A stretch of 5,456 bases of DNA from Clostridia bacterium (GTDB taxonomy: Bacteria; Bacillota_A; Clostridia; Oscillospirales; Acutalibacteraceae). The notes beneath the pieces were generated by a model. It was not told the origin of the DNA. It worked only from the letters and a program-made list of their open reading frames with translations, and did not search any database. This document shows, piece by piece, positions 1 through 5,257 of this stretch (position 1 is its first letter; every line of letters begins with the position of its first letter). The translations under genes and the position numbers were made by a program. The stretch is from the NCBI GenBank assembly GCA_017547865.1, contig JAFYOA010000059.1:1-5456 (forward strand), in the 5' to 3' direction.

Positions 1-493
1 ATGGTGTGAGGCAGGTCAGGACAACTTCCGCGGCGGCGGTTTCTCCTCTTCCTACACCACCCGTGCGGAAATGCCCTGCACTATGATCCGTCTGAACCTG
101 GTGAAGGGTCTTGGCCCGGTGCTGCAGATTGCCGAAGGCTGGACCGTGAACCTGCCCGACGACGTGACCGATACCCTGTGGAAGCGTACCGACTACACCT
201 GGCCCTGCACCTGGTTTGCTCCCCGCTGCGACGGCAAGGAAGGCAGCCCCTTCAAGACCGCCTACGACGTGATGAACAACTGGGGCGCCAACCACGGTGC
301 CATCAGCTACGGCCACATCGGCGCCGATCTGATCACCATGTGCTCCATGCTGAGTATTCCCGTGTGCATGCACAACGTTCCCACCGAAAAGATCTTCCGT
401 CCCGCCGCCTGGAACGCCTACGGCATGGATAAGGAAGGCCAGGACTACCGTGCCTGCGCCACCTATGGTCCCATGTACAAGACCAACCGCTGA
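1..493 (+). CDS. fucI: L-fucose isomerase, C-terminal part (5' end cut by window)
   Basis: L-fucose isomerase interconverts L-fucose and L-fuculose in the cytoplasm, the first step of fucose catabolism; the family also accepts D-arabinose. The reading frame is open from base 2 and gives 163 residues before TGA at 491-493, roughly the last quarter of the usual ~590-residue protein. Family landmarks appear in order: [10 protein letters not shown] near the window start, then [43 protein letters not shown] and the terminal [16 protein letters not shown], all closely matching E. coli FucI as I recall it. The histidine of NWGANHG (codon 293-295) corresponds to the metal-binding His of the E. coli enzyme; the other ligands lie upstream of the window. 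The ATG at 71 is internal, because homology continues upstream of it. The gene is followed after 67 nt by the GH88 gene on the same strand. Confidence 0.95.
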   Translation, partial: WCEAGQDNFRGGGFSSSYTTRAEMPCTMIRLNLVKGLGPVLQIAEGWTVNLPDDVTDTLWKRTDYTWPCTWFAPRCDGKEGSPFKTAYDVMNNWGANHGAISYGHIGADLITMCSMLSIPVCMHNVPTEKIFRPAAWNAYGMDKEGQDYRACATYGPMYKTNR

Positions 494-504
494 TTTTACC
501 GATC

Positions 505-532
505 GGAAGGCCTCCTTCACCGGGGGCCTTCT
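505..532 (+). promoter_or_regulatory. Intercistronic hairpin between fucI and the GH88 gene
   Basis: Bases 506-515 pair with 522-531: GAAGGCC against GGCCTTC, then one G-T wobble and two C-G pairs. This leaves a 6-nt loop, and a further G-T pair is possible at 505/532. No T run follows on either strand, so it does not look like an ordinary intrinsic terminator. It starts 12 nt after the fucI stop and ends 15 nt before the next ribosome binding site. Possible roles, by inference, are stabilising the 3' end of the fucI message or a processing site that sets different expression of the two genes. Confidence 0.55.
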
Positions 533-560
533 CAACATAACTTAAGTAAGGAGTAACATC

Positions 561-1730
561 ATGACCAATCGTTTTGACAACAAGCCCCTGATGACCAACG
601 AAGAGGCCACCGCTGCTCTGAAGGCCGCTTCCGACATCGTCCGCATGAACCTCGAAAAGTACACCTACAGCTTCCCCCCTGCCTCCAGTGTGGACGGCAT
701 TTATCCCACCAAGGAAAACGTGGACTGGACCACCGGTTTCTGGACCGGCGAAATGTGGCTCTCTTATGAATTCACCGGCAACGATGTGTTCAAGTACGCC
801 GCTCTCATCCAGGTGGAAGACTTCCTGAACCGCATTGAAAAGCGCATCGCCGTGGATCACCACGACATGGGCTTCCTGTATTCTCTGTCCTGCGTGGCCG
901 GCTACAAGCTGACCGGCAACGAGCACGCCAAGAAGGCCGCCATCATGGCTGCCGACAACCTCATCTCCCGTTTCCAGGAGAAGGGCCAGTTCATTCAGGC
1001 CTGGGGCAAGTATGGCTCTGCTGAAGAATATCGCTTCATCATCGACTGCCTGCTGAACCTGCCGCTGCTGTACTGGGCCACCGAGACCACCGGCGATGAC
1101 AAGTATGCCGATATCGCCCGCCGTCACATCAACACCTGCCTTGCCAACATTATGCGCGAGGACTGCTCCACCTACCACACCTTCTTCATGGATCCCGAGA
1201 CCGGTGCTCCCAGCCACGGTGCTACCCACCAGGGCTACAAGGACAGCTCTCCCTGGGCCCGCGGCCAGGCATGGGGCGTGTACGGCACTGCTCTGAGCTA
1301 CCGCTACACCAAGAACGAAGCCTACAAGGAAACCTTTAAGAAGGTCACCAATTTCTTCCTGGAAAACCTCACTTCCGACATGGTCGCTCATTGGGACCTG
1401 AGCTTCAAGGATGGCACCGACGAACCCAAGGACAGCTCTGCCAACGCCATCGTGGCCTGCGCTCTGCTGGAAATGGCCAAGTATGTGGAAGCCGACGAAG
1501 CTGCCGAATACGAAAAGATCGCCCGTCAGCTGATCAAGGCCATCACCGATACCTGCCTGACCCGCGACCCGCAGGTTGGCAACGGCGTTCTTATGCACGG
1601 TACCTACTGCAAGAAGAGCGAGTTCAACACCTGCCCCAACCTGGGCGTGGATGAGTACGTTGCCTGGGGCGACTACTACTACATGGAAGCTCTCACCCGT
1701 CTGACCAAGGATTGGGAACTGTACTGGTAA
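561..1730 (+). CDS. Unsaturated glucuronyl hydrolase, glycoside hydrolase family 88
   Basis: GH88 enzymes hydrate the double bond of the 4,5-unsaturated uronic acid that polysaccharide lyases leave at the non-reducing end of oligosaccharides, for example from chondroitin or hyaluronan. The sugar is released and rearranges to 5-keto-4-deoxyuronate. The 389 residues match the usual ~380-400, forming one (alpha/alpha)6 barrel. Seen in order: WTTGFWTGEMWLSYE (56-70), HHDMGFLYSLSC (100-111) with Asp102, FIIDCLLNLPLLYWA (159-173) with Asp162, ATHQGYKDSSPWARGQAWG (221-239), and a GDYYYMEAL...DWELYW end. Asp102 and Asp162 correspond to the two catalytic aspartates (Asp88 and Asp149) of Bacillus GL1 UGL. 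GH105 is the closest alternative, but these motifs are of GH88 type. No signal peptide is visible, so it is probably cytoplasmic. TAAGGAG at 547-553, 7 nt from ATG, supports the start. It sits 67 nt after fucI and 22 nt before the next gene, suggesting an operon. The exact substrate cannot be read from the sequence. Confidence 0.93.
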   Translation: MTNRFDNKPLMTNEEATAALKAASDIVRMNLEKYTYSFPPASSVDGIYPTKENVDWTTGFWTGEMWLSYEFTGNDVFKYAALIQVEDFLNRIEKRIAVDHHDMGFLYSLSCVAGYKLTGNEHAKKAAIMAADNLISRFQEKGQFIQAWGKYGSAEEYRFIIDCLLNLPLLYWATETTGDDKYADIARRHINTCLANIMREDCSTYHTFFMDPETGAPSHGATHQGYKDSSPWARGQAWGVYGTALSYRYTKNEAYKETFKKVTNFFLENLTSDMVAHWDLSFKDGTDEPKDSSANAIVACALLEMAKYVEADEAAEYEKIARQLIKAITDTCLTRDPQVGNGVLMHGTYCKKSEFNTCPNLGVDEYVAWGDYYYMEALTRLTKDWELYW

Positions 1731-1752
1731 TTGTACCGGAAAGGAATTTCCC

Positions 1753-2403
1753 ATGCTGGAAAAGCTGAGAAAGCTGAACCCGGAATTTCCGGTGTACAGC
1801 GTGAACGACCCGGAATTCAAGCCCTACGGCAAAGTGATCACCGGGTACGATACATCCGAGATCGTAGCCGCCTGCAAAGCCATTCCCCACCCGGAAAGCG
1901 GCTCTGCCTACGTGCCCACCGAACCTTCTCTGGAAGCCACGGCCATTGCCAAAGAGATCAATTCTGAGCTCTTTGGTGAAATGCCCGCCCAGATCGGCCT
2001 GTGCTGGGGCCACAACACCAAGCTGAACGCCCTAGAATACCACCTCTCCTCCGAGATCAACATTGCCGCCACCCCGCTGGTGCTGCTGTTGGCTTTGGAG
2101 CCGGAGATTGTGGATGGCAAGTTGGACGTGAACAAGGTGAAGGCGTTCTACCTGGAAGAAGGCGAAATGGTGGAAGTGTTCGGCACTTCTCTGCATTATT
2201 GCCCCTGCCAGGTGGATGACAGCGGCTTCTCCGCCGTGGTGGCGCTGCACAAGGGCACCAACCTGCCCCTGCAGACCAAGCACCCGGACCCGTATCTGTT
2301 CGCCGCCAATAAGTGGCTGCTGGCCTGTGAAGACAGCCCCGAGCACCAGGAAAACGGTGCTGTGGCCGGTCTCATCGGTACCAACTACGAACTGAAATAC
2401 TAA
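1753..2403 (+). CDS. DUF4867-like protein, possible cupin-type carbohydrate enzyme
   Basis: The 216-residue protein resembles what I recall of the uncharacterised DUF4867 family of Firmicutes; the family call is from memory. No reaction is established. The best conserved-looking block is GLCWGHNTKLNALEYHLSSE (82-101), followed by a strand pattern and SLHYCPCQ (146-153). Glu95-x-His97-x3-Glu101 together with His148 imitates the metal-ligand spacing of cupins, whose usual motif is HxH(x)3-4E with a later His. I therefore infer a small beta-barrel metalloenzyme, perhaps a sugar isomerase, epimerase or lyase. No signal peptide or membrane segment is seen. GGAAAGGAA at 1738-1746, 6 nt before ATG, supports the start. 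The gene follows the GH88 stop by 22 nt and is closed by a strong terminator, so it is the last gene of the fucI operon. This makes a step in fucose or unsaturated-uronate breakdown the likeliest role. Confidence 0.8.
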   Translation: MLEKLRKLNPEFPVYSVNDPEFKPYGKVITGYDTSEIVAACKAIPHPESGSAYVPTEPSLEATAIAKEINSELFGEMPAQIGLCWGHNTKLNALEYHLSSEINIAATPLVLLLALEPEIVDGKLDVNKVKAFYLEEGEMVEVFGTSLHYCPCQVDDSGFSAVVALHKGTNLPLQTKHPDPYLFAANKWLLACEDSPEHQENGAVAGLIGTNYELKY

Positions 2404-2409
2404 AAAATT

Positions 2410-2445
2410 TCCCGCCTGTTCTTTACCGAGCAGGCGGGATTTTTT
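2410..2445 (+). terminator. Intrinsic terminator of the fucI-GH88-DUF4867 operon
   Basis: CCCGCCTGTTC (2411-2421) pairs with GAGCAGGCGGG (2428-2438), including one T-G wobble, with a 6-nt TTTACC loop. T2410-A2439 adds an outer pair. A run of six T (2440-2445) follows at once. It begins 6 nt after the stop codon of the 216-residue protein, so it should end the plus-strand transcript. The preceding A run at 2402-2407 could let it work partly in the other direction. Confidence 0.93.
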
Positions 2446-2508
2446 AGTTATAGTATAAGACAGGGAATGTAGGGGTTGTTTCGCACATTTTTCCGTAGAG
2501 GGTTGTAG

Positions 2509-2530
2509 GGTACGATGCTTGCATCGTACC
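2509..2530. repeat. 22-nt near-perfect palindrome
   Basis: GGTACGATGC (2509-2518) and GCATCGTACC (2521-2530) are exact inverted copies separated by TT. The element is preceded by GTAG and followed by GCTG. GTAGGG-palindrome-CC arrangements are, as I recall, common as intergenic repeats in gut Clostridia, so this may be one member of a REP-like family. It lies 64 nt beyond the operon terminator, so a promoter-linked operator role is unlikely. Whether it recurs in the genome cannot be seen here. Confidence 0.7.
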
Positions 2531-2565
2531 GCTGAATTCGCAGAATCTTCAAATTTACAGCTTTT

Positions 2566-2693
2566 AAGGGGACGCCCTCTCTTGCAGGGCCTCCCCTCTT
2601 TCACAGCGAGCTGTGAAATTCACCCCTTGCGGAGCGCTTCACAGAAAAAAGATTTTCGCTCGTTGCGACGAGCGACTCGGGGGCGCCGCCCCC
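2566..2693. repeat. Cluster of four GC-rich hairpins, REP- or MITE-like
   Basis: Four hairpins follow closely. (1) AGGGG (2567-2571) pairs with CCCCT (2593-2597) around an inner stem GCCCT (2574-2578) with AGGGC (2586-2590). (2) TTTCACAG (2599-2606), loop CGAG, CTGTGAAA (2611-2618). (3) CGCTCGT (2657-2663), loop TGCG, ACGAGCG (2668-2674). (4) GGGGGC (2679-2684), loop GCC, GCCCCC (2688-2693). Such density with no gene suggests a repeated intergenic element or a structured RNA. No terminal duplication or transposase is visible to prove mobility. Confidence 0.6.
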
Positions 2694-2703
2694 AAGACCC
2701 CTG

Positions 2704-2735
2704 CGAACTTTTGTAAAAGTTCGATCAAAACTTTT
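2704..2735. repeat. Alternating-arm inverted repeat (AACTTTT / AAAAGTT / AACTTTT)
   Basis: CGAACTTTT (2704-2712) and AAAAGTTCG (2715-2723) form a 9-bp inverted repeat with a GT spacer. A second AACTTTT at 2729-2735 can pair with the same central AAAAGTT (2715-2721) across a 7-nt loop. The two pairings exclude each other. The order of arms recalls attenuators, but no gene follows on the plus strand, so it may simply be part of the intergenic repeat. Confidence 0.6.
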
Positions 2736-2792
2736 TGGGATTGCCAAGCCTCCTTCGCGGCCGCTTACTTTAAATTACGTTTCAGTTTCTCC

Positions 2793-2872
2793 GCGATGTG
2801 GAAGCGGACACTGTCCGCCGCGACGTGGAACCGGGCACTGCCCGGCGCGACGAAAACCGGACACCGTCTGCC
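2793..2872. repeat. Three tandem ~27-nt hairpin repeats
   Basis: The units are 2793-2819, 2820-2846 and 2847-2872 (the last is 26 nt). All begin with GCGAYG; units 1 and 2 share GCGAYGTGGAA. Each then holds a short hairpin: GCGGAC-act-GTCCGC (2804-2818), CCGGGC-act-GCCCGG (2831-2845), and CCGGAC-acc-GTCTGC (2857-2871, with one wobble and one end mismatch). Between units 1 and 2 the stem changes are compensatory, so pairing is kept while sequence drifts. The array ends 6 nt before the stem of the GH95 terminator. Confidence 0.8.
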
Positions 2873-2878
2873 AACAAG

Positions 2879-2917
2879 AAAACTCCGCCTGTTCTTTTTA
2901 GGAACAAGCGGAGTTTT
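2879..2917 (-). terminator. Intrinsic terminator of the GH95 gene, possibly bidirectional
   Basis: AAAACTCCGC (2879-2888) pairs with GCGGAGTTTT (2908-2917). After one mismatch, TGTTC (2890-2894) pairs with GAACA (2902-2906), leaving a short T-rich/A-rich loop. Read on the minus strand, the hairpin begins 3 nt after the GH95 stop codon and its 3' arm ends in TTTT, then CTT. Read on the plus strand it ends in TTTTATTTT, so it could also stop any readthrough from the first operon. Confidence 0.88.
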
Positions 2918-2920
2918 ATT

Positions 2921-5182
2921 TTAGATTTTCGCCGGAGAATCCTTCACTTCGCAATTGGTCAGCTTACCGTCTTCCCAGGCAAGGTCTACGGTTTTGCCGC
3001 CCTTAATGCGCAGGCCGCGCACCCAGCCGTTCTTCCAGCTCTTGGGCAGGGCGGGCAGGTACTTCACTTCGCCGCCGCGGTCCTGCACCAGCATATTGGC
3101 AATACCGGCAATACCGCCAAAGTTGCCATCGATCTGGAACGGCGGGTGGGCATCCCACAAATTCGGGTAGCTGGATCGCTTCAAAAGCACGTTCAGGTAC
3201 TTTTCCGCATTCTCCGCATCGCCCAAAATAGCAAACACGTTGATGATCCAGGCGCAGCTCCAGCCGGTATGGCCGCCGCCGTTTGCCAGGCGGTGCTCCA
3301 GCGCCTTTCGGCAGGCTTCCTGCATCTTCGGGTCATTGGCAAACAGTTCCGAAGGGAACAGACCGTACAGGTGCGAAATATGCCGGTGTCCCGGTTCGGG
3401 CTCGTCAAAATCCTCGTTAAACTCCACGATCTGTCCGTAGCGGCCGATCTTAAAGGGAGCCAGCTTCGGCAATTTCTCATTGATCTCCGCCAGCACGTCA
3501 TCGTCTTCGCAGCCCAGCGCAGCACACATGGCAGCGTAATTGCCCCACAATTCACGAATAATGGAAAGATCCATGGCACTGCCGGTGGCTACGGCACAGG
3601 TTTTCCGTTCCGGCAGCTTTTTGTTGATTTCCGCCAGCACGTCGCCCTGGGCGGTAGCGTCAAAATCGTACACCTGCTCGGCCTTTACTTCCACCGTCTG
3701 GGTATCTTCCGGTACCACAAAGGCGTTTTCCGGAGAAGTGGAAGGTGCGGTGGTGTATTCGCCGTTGTGCTCCACCACCCAGTCCAAAAGGAAGAGAGCG
3801 GCTTCACGGGTTACGGGCCAGGCCACGTCCCGCAGAAAATCTTCATCGCCGGTGTAGATGTATTCATTGTACAGTTCTTCGCACAGCCAGGCAGCGCCCA
3901 TGGGCCACATACCCCAGCGCACACAGCCCTTGCGGCCTTCTCCCCAGCCCCGGGGAATGCCCATGGGGTTGCTCACGCCCCAGTAATCTGTGTTGTGGTG
4001 CTGCACAAATCCACGGGCACGGTAGTGGATGCGGGCAGTCTCCCGGCCGGTCTTACGCAGTTTCTGCAGCAGGCTGTTGTAAGGTTCCAGGCAAGGCAGC
4101 AGGTTGCAGGAAATGGCCGGCCAGTAGTTCATTTCCGTATTGATGTTGGTGGTGTAGTTGCTGCTCCAGGGGGCCTTCAGCTGCCAGCACCAAATGCCCT
4201 GCAGGTTGGCAGCCTGGCTGCCTTTGCGGGAGCAGGCAATGAGCAGATAACGGCCATAAGCGAAGTACAGGGCAAACAGCGCCGGGTCCTCTGCTCCGTT
4301 TTTCAGGGCTTCCAGCCGCTCGTCGGTGGGAACCTCCGGCTGCTCACCCAAATACAGCTCACAGGCATCGTAAATCTTGCGGTAATCGGCAATATGGGCA
4401 GCTTTTTCTTTCTCAAAATTCACGCAAGAAGAAAGCTCTGCCGGTACAACGGCCTCCAGCGCCACCACAGTTTCCGTGGCATTTTCAACGCGCAGAATGC
4501 TGTTTTCCAGCACGGTCACGGTACCGTTGGTGGAAAGAATGCGCACCTTGGCGGTGAACTCCTGCCCCAGGGTGCCCTGGTCCAAAATCGGCAAATCATC
4601 CGAAAACTGATTGATATGCTCCGGGCATTTACCGGAAATGCGGATCTCATCCCCAAAAGCAAAGGCCAGGTGCATCAGCTGTGAAGCAAACCGCACCGAA
4701 AGCCCCGCGGGTTTGGAAGAGGTAAACCGCATAAGGATCGCCTTCTGCGGGTAGCCGGCAAAGTATTCCCGGGTAAAATCCACCCCGCCGGCGGTGTACT
4801 TCACCGTGACCACAGCGGTATCGATGTTCAGGCAGCGAGTATAGTATTCCGCCTGGCCGGGGGTATCGAAAGAAACAAGAAGATCGCCCAAAGGAAGATA
4901 GGAGGCGCTGTGCTCACCTTCCATGTTATTGCGCAGTTCTTCTTCGGCTTCCAGGTACTTTCCGGCAAACAGCTTTTCGCGCACACTTTGCAGATGCGGG
5001 TACGCGCTGTAATTGTTTTTATCTTTCGGGTAACCGGACCACAGGGTGTCTTCGTTCAGGCCCAGTTTTTCTTCCTCCACCCCGCCAAAGATCATGGCAC
5101 CCAGGCGGCCGTTGCCGATGGGAAGCGTTTCTTCCCATGCCTGCGCGGGCCGGCGAAACCACAGATTCATGTTATTGTTCAT
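2921..5182 (-). CDS. Alpha-L-fucosidase, glycoside hydrolase family 95
   Basis: GH95 enzymes are inverting glycosidases that mainly cleave alpha-1,2-linked L-fucose from host glycans or plant xyloglucan; some members prefer alpha-L-galactosides. The 753 residues match the family. By analogy the layout is an N-terminal beta-domain (about 5-250), a helical linker, an (alpha/alpha)6 barrel (about 295-690) and a C-terminal beta-domain. Motifs seen: RRPAQAWEETLPIGNGRLGAM (10-30, start of the beta-domain), NLQGIW (326-331), NINTEMNYWPA (346-356), STSPEN (481-486), GHRHISHLYGLFP (598-610), HPPFQIDGNFGG (679-690). Asn346, Asn348, Glu485 and Asp685 correspond to Asn421, Asn423, Glu566 and Asp766 of Bifidobacterium AfcA, with 200 residues between acid and base in both. 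The start at 5182 is preferred over an in-frame ATG at 5230, because family homology begins right after it and it has its own binding site. There is no signal peptide, so it is probably intracellular. The segment at about 490-530 looks inserted and partly duplicates residues 562-572. Confidence 0.93.
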   Translation of the reverse strand: MNNNMNLWFRRPAQAWEETLPIGNGRLGAMIFGGVEEEKLGLNEDTLWSGYPKDKNNYSAYPHLQSVREKLFAGKYLEAEEELRNNMEGEHSASYLPLGDLLVSFDTPGQAEYYTRCLNIDTAVVTVKYTAGGVDFTREYFAGYPQKAILMRFTSSKPAGLSVRFASQLMHLAFAFGDEIRISGKCPEHINQFSDDLPILDQGTLGQEFTAKVRILSTNGTVTVLENSILRVENATETVVALEAVVPAELSSCVNFEKEKAAHIADYRKIYDACELYLGEQPEVPTDERLEALKNGAEDPALFALYFAYGRYLLIACSRKGSQAANLQGIWCWQLKAPWSSNYTTNINTEMNYWPAISCNLLPCLEPYNSLLQKLRKTGRETARIHYRARGFVQHHNTDYWGVSNPMGIPRGWGEGRKGCVRWGMWPMGAAWLCEELYNEYIYTGDEDFLRDVAWPVTREAALFLLDWVVEHNGEYTTAPSTSPENAFVVPEDTQTVEVKAEQVYDFDATAQGDVLAEINKKLPERKTCAVATGSAMDLSIIRELWGNYAAMCAALGCEDDDVLAEINEKLPKLAPFKIGRYGQIVEFNEDFDEPEPGHRHISHLYGLFPSELFANDPKMQEACRKALEHRLANGGGHTGWSCAWIINVFAILGDAENAEKYLNVLLKRSSYPNLWDAHPPFQIDGNFGGIAGIANMLVQDRGGEVKYLPALPKSWKNGWVRGLRIKGGKTVDLAWEDGKLTNCEVKDSPAKI

Positions 5183-5188
5183 AAAAAA

Positions 5189-5198
5189 TCCTGCCTTT
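5189..5198 (-). promoter_or_regulatory. Ribosome binding site that sets the GH95 start
   Basis: On the minus strand AAAGGCAGGA ends 6 nt before ATG (5182-5180), with a T6 spacer. The competing upstream in-frame ATG (5230-5228) has purine-rich sequence directly against it and falls in the loop of a stable hairpin. The lower start is therefore favoured. Confidence 0.75.
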
Positions 5199-5201
5199 CG
5201 C

Positions 5202-5247
5202 AAAAAAGTGAAAAGGGGACGAAGGGACATCTCCCCTCGCCCCTTTC
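5202..5247 (-). terminator. Terminator or attenuator between the upstream gene and the GH95 gene
   Basis: On the minus strand AAAGGGG (5246-5240) pairs with CCCCTTT (5218-5212). After a one-base bulge (5219), CGAGGGG (5239-5233) pairs with CCCTTCG (5226-5220), with one G-T wobble. The loop is AGATGT. That makes about 14 pairs, followed by CAC and then six T (5207-5202). It starts 10 nt after the stop codon of the upstream gene and ends 19 nt before the GH95 ATG. That leaves no room for a separate GH95 promoter after it, so GH95 expression probably depends on readthrough or on a promoter inside the upstream gene. Confidence 0.75.
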
Positions 5248-5257
5248 GGTACGATAT

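Larger units (their letters stand above)
2446..2878. other. Gene-free region between convergent units, rich in inverted repeats
   Basis: This stretch between the two convergent terminators carries no gene I can support. Short open frames cross it, but they start at GTG or TTG without a good ribosome binding site and run through hairpins and terminator sequence. It contains, in order: a 22-nt palindrome (2509-2530), several hairpins (2566-2693), an A-rich and T-rich alternating-arm structure (2704-2735), an 8-bp palindrome GCGGCCGC (2757-2764), and a three-copy tandem hairpin repeat (2793-2872). I see nothing notable in 2446-2508, 2531-2565, 2736-2756 or 2765-2792. Confidence 0.8.

Noticed and set aside
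1..9. ATG at the first base of the window
   Set aside because: It is followed by GTG and TGA in frame. The true fucI frame is the one starting at base 2.
333..1820. Long minus-strand open frame of 495 codons opposite fucI and the GH88 gene
   Set aside because: It is an antisense shadow in GC-rich coding DNA. The plus strand carries clear enzyme motifs, whereas the antisense protein has low-complexity Gly/Val/His-rich sequence and no recognisable domain.
2449..2460. TATAGT/TATAAG boxes resembling a -10 promoter element
   Set aside because: They lie in an AT-rich patch just after the terminator with no gene downstream on the plus strand and no convincing -35 at the right distance.
2404..2920. 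CRISPR-like array, from the tandem repeat and multiple hairpins
   Set aside because: The tandem units adjoin one another without spacers of unique sequence, there are only three, and no cas gene is in view.
2519..2924. Small plus-strand frames (65 and 103 codons) in the intergenic region
   Set aside because: They begin at TTG and GTG without a good ribosome binding site, cross several hairpins and, for the longer one, a terminator. The protein sequences look like translated repeats.
2798..4684. Plus-strand open frame of 628 codons opposite the GH95 gene
   Set aside because: It starts inside the tandem repeat, runs through the terminator and mirrors the GH95 reading frame. There is no ribosome binding site or family motif, while GH95 on the other strand has all catalytic residues.
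5183..5230. Longer GH95 start at 5230, adding 16 N-terminal residues
   Set aside because: The added residues are outside family homology, the ATG lies in a hairpin loop, and the ATG at 5182 has a well-placed ribosome binding site. The extra segment is too short and lacks the features of a signal peptide.
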